Positions 1-7,667 of a DNA stretch of 64,000 nt are shown here, in pieces. The notes under the pieces are model-generated. The model saw nothing but the letters and a program-made list of their open reading frames with translations. It had not been told where the DNA came from and ran no database searches. The position numbers and the translations under genes are program-made. Every line of letters starts with the position of its first letter. Positions within the stretch are counted from its first letter, which is position 1. The stretch is from an uncultured Eubacteriales bacterium. Lineage in GTDB: Bacteria > Bacillota > Clostridia > Christensenellales > Aristaeellaceae. The stretch covers positions 1 to 64,000 of the forward strand of contig CADCHI010000004.1 in NCBI GenBank assembly GCA_902801165.1, in the 5' to 3' direction.

Positions 1-1244
1 AACTCCTGGGCCACCAGCGTGGCGGTGTCGAAGTCCAGGTCGTTGTTGATGGTGGCGATGATGCCCAGCATCATCAGCTTCTTGATGATCTCGCCTGCGG
101 GCTTGCCGATGCGCTCGGAAAGGTCGCGCACGGTGATGGTCTCCGCGGTCATGTAAGCCTTTTCGATCTTGGTGGGCTCGATGAGGGTCTTCTGGACGGC
201 CGCCTTCTTCTTCTTGCGGCCCCTCACGAACTCATCGTCATACACCATGCCGCTGCCCGCGCCGCCGCGCTGCTTCTGGGCGGTGCGGCCGCCGGCGTTG
301 CGGTTGCGTTCGGGATCGTTCTGGCGCACGTACTGCTTTTTGTTGGGATCGTAGTTGGACACCCGCTCCTTCTCCACCGAAGGCGCGATGTCGGGACCCC
401 TGCGGCCAAAGCTGCCGCCGCGCGGGCCGCCGAAGCCGCCGGTGCGGGGAGCTCCGCCGCCCATGCCGCCGGCCGGCCGGCTCTGGGGGCCGCCCGCCGG
501 GCGATTGCCGAATCCGCCGGGACGCGGGCCCTGGCCAGGCGCGCCACCCTGCGGGCGGCTGCCAAAGGCGGGGCGCTGGCCGGGCGCGCCGGGCTGTGCC
601 GGGCGTCCCTGGAAGCCGGGGCGCGGGCCGCCCTGCTGGGGCCTCTGGGGACGATCGCCGTAGGCGGGGCGCTGGCCGGGCTGGGCCGGACGGGCCGGGT
701 AGGCCGGCCGCTGGGCGCTCTGCACGGGCCGCTGCTGCATGGGGCGCTCGCTCTCCTGCCGGGCGGTGCGCACCACGCGCACGCCGAATTCGGCGGCTTT
801 CGGCGCGTCCACCGGGGCGGGCTTATTTTCCACGGGCTTCTCCGCAGGCTTTTCCGCGGTTTTTTCCACGGGCTGCTTCTCCACGGGCTTTTCCGCGGGC
901 TTTTCCACGGGCGCGACGGAGGCGGCGGGCGCTTCAGGCGCGACGGGCGCGGCAGCCTCGGTCCGAGGCTGTGCCCCGGGCTTGGTCTGCACCGGGATGT
1001 CCGGCACCTGCTCGCTGGAATAGGCGGTCATGAACTGTGCGCTGGCCTCGTACTGCTTGCGCAGCTCCTCCTTGGCCTCGCGCTCCTGACGCTCCTTCTC
1101 CTCGCGGACGAAACCATCCGAAATCCTGCGCAGCGTGTTCAGCATATCCTGCGACTGCTTGCGCATGCGCGTGAAGTCCTCCAGCATCCTGCCGGTGTTC
1201 GCGCTCAGTTCCTTGGTGACGTCCTGAACCCTGACTTTGGTCAT
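1..1244 (-). CDS. infB: translation initiation factor IF-2, N-terminal part (runs off window edge)
   Basis: IF-2 brings formyl-Met-tRNA to the 30S subunit. Only the N-terminal region of about 414 residues is inside the window; the GTPase domains lie beyond position 1. It begins MTKVRVQDVTKEL, the usual IF-2 opening, then has a charged helix, EKPAEKP-type repeats and a long Gly/Arg/Pro/Gln linker (about residues 200-330). It ends in the conserved IF-2 N fold, with GKPAGEIIKKLMMLGI close to the edge. The ATG was chosen by this alignment; the purine stretch before it is only 1-2 nt away, so the ribosome site is poor. Last gene of the rimP operon, 164 bp after ylxQ; I see nothing in that gap. Confidence 0.93.
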   Translation of the reverse strand, partial: MTKVRVQDVTKELSANTGRMLEDFTRMRKQSQDMLNTLRRISDGFVREEKERQEREAKEELRKQYEASAQFMTAYSSEQVPDIPVQTKPGAQPRTEAAAPVAPEAPAASVAPVEKPAEKPVEKQPVEKTAEKPAEKPVENKPAPVDAPKAAEFGVRVVRTARQESERPMQQRPVQSAQRPAYPARPAQPGQRPAYGDRPQRPQQGGPRPGFQGRPAQPGAPGQRPAFGSRPQGGAPGQGPRPGGFGNRPAGGPQSRPAGGMGGGAPRTGGFGGPRGGSFGRRGPDIAPSVEKERVSNYDPNKKQYVRQNDPERNRNAGGRTAQKQRGGAGSGMVYDDEFVRGRKKKKAAVQKTLIEPTKIEKAYMTAETITVRDLSERIGKPAGEIIKKLMMLGIIATINNDLDFDTATLVAQE

Positions 1245-1408
1245 TCCCTCAATGCACCCCCGATAGTAGTCTCCCCGGTCCCGCGGCCCAATGCCGTCGT
1301 CCGGTATTGTCATGGAGCCCGCGCCGCGTTGCCGCGCGCGCCCCATGGGTCATCCCTCTGAATGGCGGCCCGATGCCGCCCGCCGCCCGGAACCCCGTTC
1401 CCGCGGCG

Positions 1409-1729
1409 CTATCTCTCCCCCCGGGCCTGTTCGCCCGACGAGCTCAATTGCAATATCCTGCCGGCAAACCCGGCGTCGGTGATCGCCGCCGCCATGCGCG
1501 ACGGCTTCCCGATGGCGTCCCCCAGGGCGAAGGCCCCGGTGCGCACCAGCGGCACCCCGTGGGTCTTGCAGGCCTGGCCCACGGCCTTCACCGCGTTCTC
1601 GGAGGCCGCCCCGTCCAGCACCACCGCGCAGGCGCTCCCCGTCCGCACGGCCTGGACCACCGCCTTCTCGCCGGTGATCAGCTTGCCGGCCCGGGCGCAC
1701 AGCCCGAGCATGCTCAGCAGCTTGTCCAC
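1409..1729 (-). CDS. ylxQ: L7Ae-like ribosomal/K-turn RNA-binding protein YlxQ
   Basis: A 106-residue L7Ae/L30e/Gadd45-type protein of the family found between ylxR and infB in Firmicutes; members bind kink-turn RNA. Visible signatures are LLSMLGLCARAGKLITGE near the N-terminus and a C-terminal AITDAGFAGRILQL. The open frame continues upstream, but a GTG at 1729 has GGGAGG 7 nt ahead and matches the family start. That GTG lies 2 nt after the ylxR stop, so the genes are translationally coupled. Function follows from family and position; the RNA target is unknown. Confidence 0.85.
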   Translation of the reverse strand: MDKLLSMLGLCARAGKLITGEKAVVQAVRTGSACAVVLDGAASENAVKAVGQACKTHGVPLVRTGAFALGDAIGKPSRMAAAITDAGFAGRILQLSSSGEQARGER

Positions 1730-1731
1730 GC

Positions 1732-2025
1732 TCAGCCCTCCCGGGGCGCTTCGCCCTCGGGCGCGATCTGCTTCTCCAGCTGCTCGAAGACCTCCGCCTC
1801 GATGGGCTTCTCCAGCGCCCGCTCCAGCGCGCGGCTCTTCTGGGCCTTGCGCAGGCACTCGATGCGGTCGCACACATAGGCGCCGCGCCCCGGGGCCTTG
1901 CCGGTGCGGTCGATGCGGACCTCCCCCTCCTGGGGGCGCACCACGCGCAGCAGCTGCGCCTTGGGCTTCATCTCACGGCAGCCGACGCACATGCGCATCG
2001 GTATCTTACGCGGCTTGACCGGCAT
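1732..2025 (-). CDS. ylxR: YlxR family RNA-binding protein (RnpM-like)
   Basis: A 97-residue basic protein of the YlxR family, reported in Bacillus to bind RNase P RNA. It shows CVGCREMKPKAQLLRVV at the N-terminus and the family signature GRGAYVC, followed by a second Cys and the ECLRKAQKSRALERAL helix. The ATG overlaps the nusA stop by one base (TGATG), and the stop lies 2 nt before the ylxQ GTG. It is therefore a tightly coupled member of the rimP-nusA-ylxR-ylxQ-infB operon. Confidence 0.92.
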   Translation of the reverse strand: MPVKPRKIPMRMCVGCREMKPKAQLLRVVRPQEGEVRIDRTGKAPGRGAYVCDRIECLRKAQKSRALERALEKPIEAEVFEQLEKQIAPEGEAPREG

Positions 2026-3119
2026 CAGACTTCCTCCACCTCAGACTGGTTCAGCTGTTCGGCCTCGGCCTCCACCTGGCTCTGGCTCTTGATGTCGATC
2101 TTCCAGCCGGTCAGCTTGGCGGCCAGGCGGGCGTTTTGACCCTCCTTGCCGATGGCCAGGGACAGCTGGTTGTCCGGCACCACCACCGCCGCGGCCTTCT
2201 CCGTCTCGGAGACGAACACGCTGAGCACGCGGGCGGGGTTCAAGGCGTTGGCGATGTACTCCGCGGGATCGGCGGACCACTTGACGATGTCGATCTTCTC
2301 GGTCTTCAGCTCGTTGACCACGTTCTCCACGCGCAGGCCCCTGGGGCCGACGCAGGAGCCCACCGCGTCGATCAGCGGATCGGTGGACACCACAGCCATC
2401 TTGGTGCGGAAGCCGGCCTCGCGGGCGATAGACTTGATCTGCACCACGCCGGTCACGATCTCGGGCACCTCCAGCTCAAACAGGCGCTTGACCAGCCCCG
2501 GATGGGTGCGGGAGACGAACACCTGCGGGCCGCGGCCCAGGCGGGAGACCTCCAGCACGTACACCTTGATGCGGTCGTTGACGTTCAGCTCCTCGGTGGG
2601 CATCTGCTGGCTGGGCTCGAGCAGGCCCTCGGTGCGGCCCAGCTCCACGAACACCTGCTTGTTCTCGATCCGCTGCACGATGGCGGTGAGGATCTCGTTT
2701 TCCTTCTGGCTGTACTCGTCGTAAATCACGCCGCGCTCGGCCTCGCGCAGGTGCTGCACGACCACCTGCTTGGCGGTCTGCGCCGCGATGCGGCCGAAGT
2801 TCTTGGGTGTCACCTGCACCTCCACCAGATCGCCGATCTCATACTGGGGACGGATGGTGCGGGCCTCCTCCAGCGACATCTCGCACTGGGGGTCCTCCAC
2901 CGTCTCCACGACGGTCTTGCGGGAGAGCACCTCCACCTCGCCCTTGTCCGGGTCGATGGTGGCGCGCACGTTGGCGTTCTTGCCGAAGTTCTTCTTATAT
3001 GCGGAAATCAGCGCGGCTTCGATCGCGTTGAAGAGAATATCCTTGTTGATGCGCCGCTCCTTGCTCAGAGCGTCCAGCGCAGCGAAAAACTCAGTGGAAT
3101 CAATTCCGCCGTTTGCCAT
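2025..3119 (-). CDS. nusA: transcription termination/antitermination factor NusA
   Basis: NusA binds RNA polymerase and modulates pausing, intrinsic termination and antitermination. The 364-residue product has the N-terminal polymerase-binding domain (about 1-130), an S1 domain (about 135-200) and two KH domains ending near AIGKEGQNARLAAKLTGWKI. It lacks the C-terminal acidic repeats of proteobacterial NusA, as is normal for Firmicutes. The open frame extends 42 codons further, but ATG 3119 has AGGAGG 7 nt upstream and matches family starts. It follows rimP by 79 bp. Confidence 0.96.
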   Translation of the reverse strand: MANGGIDSTEFFAALDALSKERRINKDILFNAIEAALISAYKKNFGKNANVRATIDPDKGEVEVLSRKTVVETVEDPQCEMSLEEARTIRPQYEIGDLVEVQVTPKNFGRIAAQTAKQVVVQHLREAERGVIYDEYSQKENEILTAIVQRIENKQVFVELGRTEGLLEPSQQMPTEELNVNDRIKVYVLEVSRLGRGPQVFVSRTHPGLVKRLFELEVPEIVTGVVQIKSIAREAGFRTKMAVVSTDPLIDAVGSCVGPRGLRVENVVNELKTEKIDIVKWSADPAEYIANALNPARVLSVFVSETEKAAAVVVPDNQLSLAIGKEGQNARLAAKLTGWKIDIKSQSQVEAEAEQLNQSEVEEV

Positions 3120-3198
3120 GGTCTTTTCCTCCTGTCTGCCTGTCCGCGCCCGGGCGGCGCGTCCTGCCTGTGCTGTTGCGTAATCCGGTCCGGGAGAA

Positions 3199-3690
3199 TC
3201 ACTGCATGGGCGCGTCGTCCTGCAGGTCCTCCTCGTCAAACTCAATCAGGGGCCGGACCACGGCCACGTCCTTCTGGGCAAAGCCGAGCCGCGCGCCATC
3301 CTCGGTCTCGATGACCACCTGGCCGTCCACCAGGCCCACCAGCTCGCCCGTGAACTGCTTGCCGCCGTTCACCGGCTTGTAGGTCTTCAGTTCCACGACC
3401 ATGCCCTGGGCGCGTTCAAAGTCCCGCTCCGTCTTCAGGGGCCGGTCCGCCCCGGGGGACGAGACCTCCATGTAATCGTATTCGACCCTCTCCACCAGCG
3501 GCAGGATCCGCCTGTGGAAGGCCTCGAGGTCGTTCAGGGCAATGCCCTCCGGTTTTTCGATATAAAAGCGCAGAAAATGGCCGGTCGGTTCCTTGACCAG
3601 CTCAACGTCGACCAGCTCCACGCTCATTTCGGAAGCGATCTTCTGTGCAATTTGCTTGGCTTCCCTCACCGGCATCGATTTGCTCGGCAA
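3199..3690 (-). CDS. rimP: ribosome maturation factor RimP
   Basis: RimP assists 30S subunit assembly. The 163-residue protein has the two-domain layout: an N-terminal alpha/beta part ending in the YDYMEVSSPGADRPL segment (the family EVSSPGxxRPL signature) and a C-terminal Sm-like barrel. The start is a TTG at 3690 with GGAGGGG 5 nt upstream; an internal ATG at residue 6 has no comparable ribosome site. It is the first gene of the nusA-infB operon, as in other Firmicutes. Confidence 0.94.
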   Translation of the reverse strand: MPSKSMPVREAKQIAQKIASEMSVELVDVELVKEPTGHFLRFYIEKPEGIALNDLEAFHRRILPLVERVEYDYMEVSSPGADRPLKTERDFERAQGMVVELKTYKPVNGGKQFTGELVGLVDGQVVIETEDGARLGFAQKDVAVVRPLIEFDEEDLQDDAPMQ

Positions 3691-3756
3691 CCAAACCCCT
3701 CCAAATCAACCTGCGGCGCGCGCCGCGTCGTGCCAGCCCGCGCCGCTTTTCGGCTT

Positions 3757-3783
3757 CAAAAACACACCGCCGAGAATCGGCGG
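3757..3783 (-). terminator. terminator-like hairpin in the rimP-nusA leader (possible attenuator)
   Basis: A perfect 7-bp stem (3767-3773 with 3777-3783, loop GAA), followed on the minus strand by TGTGTTTTTG. It lies between the promoter at 3850-3878 and the rimP start, so transcription must pass it. Just upstream in the leader, CCGCCG and ACACCG segments could pair with the downstream arm and free the RNA from the terminator fold. The hairpin is directly visible; regulation by it is inference. Confidence 0.5.
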
Positions 3784-3849
3784 TTGTTCATTGTGACGCG
3801 GTGTTCTGCGGCGGTCGGAGCACGGGCTCCGCTGCGCCATCTATCTTTT

Positions 3850-3878
3850 ATTATACCACGCTTTTCCGAGGATTACAA
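3850..3878 (-). promoter_or_regulatory. promoter of the rimP-nusA-infB operon
   Basis: Minus-strand TTGTAA (3878-3873), a 17-bp spacer and a perfect TATAAT (3855-3850). This gives a leader of about 150 nt before rimP, which carries the hairpin at 3757-3783 and a second perfect 6-bp hairpin (CGGAGC/GCTCCG) near 3819-3834. Confidence 0.65.
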
Positions 3879-3892
3879 CCTGAATTTACCTG

Positions 3893-3911
3893 AAAAAACA
3901 CTTTATGTGTT
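3893..3911 (-). terminator. short hairpin terminator of murA
   Basis: On the minus strand AACAC, loop ATAAA, GTGTT is followed directly by further T residues, beginning at the murA stop codon. The stem is only 5 bp, so this is a weak call; it lies just before the rimP promoter. Confidence 0.4.
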
Positions 3912-5205
3912 ATATATTCGGCAGAAAAGCGCGCTCTGCGGCCAAATCCCCGTCCTTGACGTGCTCGATCTGCGCGCCCAGGCTGCGCAGCTTTTCGTCG
4001 AAGTGCTCGTAGCCGCGCATGATGTACTCCACGCCGGAAATCTCGGTGACGCCCTCGGCCATCAGGGCGGCGATCACCAGGGACGCGCCGGCCCGCAGGT
4101 CGGTGGCGTTCACCCGGGCGCCCACCAGGCGCTCCACGCCGGTGATGATGGCGGTGGTCTCGATCACGCGGGAGTTCGCGCCCATCTTCCGCAGCTCGTC
4201 CAGGAAGCGGAAGCGGGACTCGAAGATGGTCTCCGTGACGATGCTGGTGCCGTTGGCCACGGTCAGCAGCGCTGACAGCGGCTGCTGCAAATCCGTGGGG
4301 AAGCCCGGGTAGCCCTGGGTCTTGACGTTCACGGCCCGGAAGTTCCGGTTGCTGCGCACATGGATCAGGTCGTCCTCGCTGCTCACGTGCACGCCCATCT
4401 CCAGCAGCTTCGCCGTCAGGGACTCCATGTGGGTGGGGATCGCGCCGGAGATGACCACGTCGCCGCCGGTGGCGGCCGCGGCGATCATCAGCGTGCCGGT
4501 CTCGATCTGGTCCGGCACCACGGTGTAGTTGGCGCCGTGCAGGTGGCGGCCGCCGCGGACGCGGATCACATCCGTGCCGGCGCCCTTCACCGACGCGCCC
4601 ATGCTGTTCAGGAAGTTCGCCAGGTCGACGATGTGGGGCTCCTTGGCCGCGTTGTGGATGCAGGTAGTGCCGTTGGCGGACACGGCGGTGAGCATGCTGT
4701 TCACCGTGGCGCCCACGCTGGGCATCTCCAGGAAGATGTCGCCGCCGATCAGCTCGTCGGCGCTGCCGACGATCACGCCGCCGGGGGTGTCCACGTCCGC
4801 GCCCAGGGTGCGCATGCCCTTCAGTGTCTGGTCGATGGGCCTGGGGCCGATGTCGCAGCCGCCGGGCAGGGGCACATAGCAGCGCTTGAACACGCCCAGC
4901 AGCACCGGCGCGAAGTAATAGGACGCGCGCATGCGGCTGGCCAGCTCGTAGGGCGGGTCGAACTTGTCCGCGGTGCGCGGGTCGATGGTCATCACGTTGT
5001 CCCGGAAGTCCACCGTCGCGCCCAGGTACCTGAGCATTTCAATGATGATATGTACGTCATTGATGTCGGGAACATTTTCGATCACCGAGGGCGAATCCGC
5101 CAAAAGGGCAGCGGGAAGAATGGCCACCGCCGCGTTCTTGCCGCCGCTGACCATCACTTCGCCCTCCAGGCGCTCTCCGCCATGTATCCGCAATCTTTCC
5201 TTCAT
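3910..5205 (-). CDS. murA: UDP-N-acetylglucosamine 1-carboxyvinyltransferase
   Basis: MurA transfers enolpyruvate from PEP to UDP-GlcNAc, the first committed step of peptidoglycan synthesis. Length (431 aa) is typical. The early GGKNAA motif carries the PEP-binding Lys, and the loop PLPGGCDIGPRPIDQ carries the catalytic Cys (about residue 117), so the enzyme should be fosfomycin-sensitive in principle. The ATG has GGAG 7 nt upstream. It sits downstream of the fmdB-like gene on the same strand, 161 bp away. Confidence 0.96.
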   Translation of the reverse strand: MKERLRIHGGERLEGEVMVSGGKNAAVAILPAALLADSPSVIENVPDINDVHIIIEMLRYLGATVDFRDNVMTIDPRTADKFDPPYELASRMRASYYFAPVLLGVFKRCYVPLPGGCDIGPRPIDQTLKGMRTLGADVDTPGGVIVGSADELIGGDIFLEMPSVGATVNSMLTAVSANGTTCIHNAAKEPHIVDLANFLNSMGASVKGAGTDVIRVRGGRHLHGANYTVVPDQIETGTLMIAAAATGGDVVISGAIPTHMESLTAKLLEMGVHVSSEDDLIHVRSNRNFRAVNVKTQGYPGFPTDLQQPLSALLTVANGTSIVTETIFESRFRFLDELRKMGANSRVIETTAIITGVERLVGARVNATDLRAGASLVIAALMAEGVTEISGVEYIMRGYEHFDEKLRSLGAQIEHVKDGDLAAERAFLPNI

Positions 5206-5366
5206 GCCAAGTCTCCATCCGTCGGCGCCGCCCCCAAGGGAAGGCGCTCAGCGTCCCGCGCGACCCGGTGCCGCGCCGGTCTCTATGAACCCGGAAAGGC
5301 GACGCCTCCCCGGCCTGGAAATAGCCGTCCATGCCCCGCTGCCATTTTATGGCGCGAAGGCCCTTA

Positions 5367-5576
5367 TTATTTGCCGCATCCGGCGCAGCCCTGGCAGTTT
5401 CCGCCGCAGCTGCACCCGCCGCTGCCGGTCGAACGTCCCATGGACCACTTGCCCTCGTACACCCGCGCCACCGCGCCGCCGCACTTGGGGCACACCACGT
5501 CGTCCCGGCTGGAGACGGAGCGCAGCAGGTCAAAGCGATGCCCGCACTGGACGCATTTATAATCGTATACCGGCAT
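5367..5576 (-). CDS. FmdB-type small zinc ribbon protein
   Basis: A 69-residue protein beginning MPVYDYKCVQCGHRFDLL with a CxxC...CxxC zinc ribbon (CVQC and CPKC), the FmdB/CxxC regulatory-protein family. The tail is Gly/Cys-rich (SGGCSCGGNCQGCAGCGK), giving six more Cys. The role of the family is not settled; regulation of formamidase in Methylophilus gave the name. GGAGGAAG precedes the ATG, and a good promoter lies at 5630-5658. Confidence 0.85.
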   Translation of the reverse strand: MPVYDYKCVQCGHRFDLLRSVSSRDDVVCPKCGGAVARVYEGKWSMGRSTGSGGCSCGGNCQGCAGCGK

Positions 5577-5629
5577 AGTTCTTCCTCCGGCGCGGCCTTC
5601 CGCCGCGCCACGCTTCTATCGCAAATTAT

Positions 5630-5658
5630 ATTATACAATACTTCGCAGGTTCAGGCAA
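5630..5658 (-). promoter_or_regulatory. promoter of the FmdB-like gene and murA
   Basis: Minus-strand TTGCCT (5658-5653), 17-bp spacer, perfect TATAAT (5635-5630), about 55 bp upstream of the zinc ribbon gene. Confidence 0.65.
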
Positions 5659-5821
5659 GCCTGTTTACGAGGTTATTACCGGAGCAAAACCTTTCCCCGC
5701 CTATGTTTACCCAATTCAGGGGGAAAAATTAACCTGTGCCGCAGGCCCGGCGCAATTTTCCAGCCGGCAGAGCCAGCGCCGGCAAAACCGCGGAAAATTC
5801 GCCGGAACGCCCCGCGCTTCA

Positions 5822-5850
5822 TTGTCAAACCGGCCCCGTTATGTTAGAAT
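5822..5850 (+). promoter_or_regulatory. promoter of the hydrolase gene
   Basis: TTGTCA (5822-5827), 17-bp spacer, TAGAAT (5845-5850), about 50 bp before the hydrolase start. Confidence 0.6.
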
Positions 5851-5899
5851 AATGTGGAAGTAATATGGAATCACAAGCGGAATTGGGGTGTGCGCGTTG

Positions 5900-6712
5900 A
5901 TGGAGGAGAGCCGATACCTGTCCTTTTCGGGATTGCGCGTCCACTTCAGCGTCGTTCGCCCCGACACCCCCGTGCACAGCCACATGCTGCTGCTGTGCTC
6001 ACCGCTGATCAGCACCTTTCACTGGCGCAAGCTGCTGCCCGAGCTCTCCAGTCTGGGCTGCCTGGCCGTGCTGATGGACCTGCCGGGCTTCGGCCGCAGC
6101 GACTGTGGCGCGCCGCAGAACACCGACGTGCGCGCGAACCTGATCTGGGGCGTGCTGGACGACGTGGACCGCTCCCTGGGCACCCCCATGTCCCTGTGGC
6201 ACCTGGCCGCCCACGGCAGCGCCTGCGCCACCATCCTGCGCATGGCGGTGCAGTATCCGGACAGCGTGAAGTCCCAGATCCACATCGCCCCCACCTTCTC
6301 CGTCAGCCTGCCCTCCCACCGCCAGGGCGGCCCCGAGCGCTGGTACGACGCCAACATCGCCAACGGCCAGCGCTTCCGCCGCATGGTGGAGCACTACTCC
6401 GGCTATCCGATGGACGACTACATCGTCGACCGCATGCGGGCTCCGCTGGTGCGCCCCGGCGCGAAGGAGGCCTTCGCCCGCATGCTGCGGCAGAGCGCCG
6501 CGCCGCCCCGCACGGGCATGGGCTTCTGCCCCACGATGGCCCTGGTGGGCGGGCGCGACCCGCTGATGGACGAGGCGCGGCTGAAGCAGCTGGAGACCCT
6601 GCTGCCCGACGCCGAGGTGCACCGCCTCGCCAGCGCCGGCCACTTCCCCATGGAGACCCACAGCAAGGCGCTTAGGGACTACCTCCGCGGCTGGATACGA
6701 TACAACGACTGA
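5900..6712 (+). CDS. alpha/beta hydrolase fold protein
   Basis: A 270-residue hydrolase-fold protein with no signal peptide. An early strand-turn LCSPLISTFHWRKLLPEL resembles the oxyanion region, MDLPGFGRSD is the canonical post-strand loop, and the C-terminal LVGGRDP and ASAGHFPMETHS supply the likely Asp and His of the triad. The nucleophile elbow is odd: AAHGSACAT in place of GxSxG, with His at Ser minus 2 and Cys at Ser plus 2. Substrate unknown. Start: GTG 5888, TTG 5897 and ATG 5900 are all in frame; GGGGTG spacing favours 5897 or 5900. Confidence 0.75.
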   Translation: MEESRYLSFSGLRVHFSVVRPDTPVHSHMLLLCSPLISTFHWRKLLPELSSLGCLAVLMDLPGFGRSDCGAPQNTDVRANLIWGVLDDVDRSLGTPMSLWHLAAHGSACATILRMAVQYPDSVKSQIHIAPTFSVSLPSHRQGGPERWYDANIANGQRFRRMVEHYSGYPMDDYIVDRMRAPLVRPGAKEAFARMLRQSAAPPRTGMGFCPTMALVGGRDPLMDEARLKQLETLLPDAEVHRLASAGHFPMETHSKALRDYLRGWIRYND

Positions 6713-6718
6713 AAACAG

Positions 6719-6797
6719 AGTTTAGAGTTAAGAGTTTAGAGTTGGAAAGTGGGACCAAGCGCAAACTCCAATTCTCAATTCCCAATTCCCAATTCTC
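6719..6797. repeat. heptamer repeat array (AGAGTTT then CAATTCY units)
   Basis: Directly after the hydrolase stop, four tandem 7-bp units of AGAGTTT type (T/A/T/G at the last base) are followed, after a 25-bp core, by four CAATTCY units. The second set is nearly the reverse complement of the first, allowing G-T pairs, so the RNA could fold back on itself. Related arrays recur across the window. Confidence 0.8.
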
Positions 6798-6845
6798 ATT
6801 TGATTCCCCAATCATCCGAACTGATATAAGCAAGGAGAAGCCGCC

Positions 6846-7574
6846 ATGCCAAAGCTCGAACCCTATTCCCGCAAGCTGGACTACAGCTACCAGCTGGGGG
6901 TGTTCCCCTCCCTGATGCTGCTGGAGGCGCGGCCCGAGTGCGCCCAGAGGCTGCTGCTGCACCCCCAGGGGCTTGAAAACGAGGGCGTCGTCAAGCTGCG
7001 GGCGCGCTGCGCGGAGCTGGGCGTGCGGGAGGAGCTGGCGGAGCGCGTGCTGCGCCGGGAGTCGAAGAAGGACAACTGCTTCGCGGGCCTGGTGTTCAAA
7101 AAGTACGACTGCGACCTGGCGGAGGACGCCAACCACGCCGTGCTGTGCCAGATCTCCGACGCGGGCAACGCGGGCACGGCCATGCGCTCGCTGCTGGGCT
7201 TCGGCATCCGGGACCTGGCAGTGGTGAAGCCCTGCGTGGACGTGTTCGACCCCCACGTGCTCCGAGCCTCCATGGGCGCGTTCTTCAAGCTGCGCGTGCG
7301 GGTCTACGACACCTTCGAGGACTACCGCGCGGAGCACCCGACCCGTCCCCTCTACCCCTTCATGCTGGACGGCGCCCGCCCGCTGGACGACGTCGCCGCC
7401 GAGGCCGAGCCCCCCTTCTCCCTGGTGTTCGGCAACGAGCAGACCGGCCTGCCGGCCCGCTTCGCTGACCTGGGCCAGAGCGTGCTCATCCCCCAGAGCC
7501 CGGAGATCGATTCGCTGAACCTGGCGGTGGCCGTGTCCGTCGGCGCCTACGCCTTCACCCACCCGAAGCGCTGA
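6846..7574 (+). CDS. TrmH/SpoU-family RNA methyltransferase
   Basis: A 242-residue SPOUT methyltransferase predicted to use SAM to 2'-O-methylate rRNA or tRNA. The three family motifs are clear: NAGTAMRSLLGFG (motif 1, about residue 109), LVFGNEQTGLP (motif 2, about 197) and SLNLAVAVSVGAYAF (motif 3, about 222). The N-terminal 85 residues are helical and unlike the L30e-type substrate domain of RlmB. The RNA target cannot be deduced. AAGGAGA lies about 8 nt before the ATG. Confidence 0.85.
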   Translation: MPKLEPYSRKLDYSYQLGVFPSLMLLEARPECAQRLLLHPQGLENEGVVKLRARCAELGVREELAERVLRRESKKDNCFAGLVFKKYDCDLAEDANHAVLCQISDAGNAGTAMRSLLGFGIRDLAVVKPCVDVFDPHVLRASMGAFFKLRVRVYDTFEDYRAEHPTRPLYPFMLDGARPLDDVAAEAEPPFSLVFGNEQTGLPARFADLGQSVLIPQSPEIDSLNLAVAVSVGAYAFTHPKR

Positions 7575-7667
7575 CACTCCGCTCCCGAAAATCCGTCTTT
7601 CACCCCGCCGACCCGCCATGTCGTCTCTGCCCGTCTACAAGCCGACCCTGAATCGGGAGGGATTCGC

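Larger units (their letters stand above)
5577..5899. other. divergent intergenic region between the zinc ribbon gene and the hydrolase
   Basis: This 323-bp gap holds two divergent promoters (5630-5658 minus, 5822-5850 plus). No further gene or strong hairpin with a T-tract was seen in it. Confidence 0.6.
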
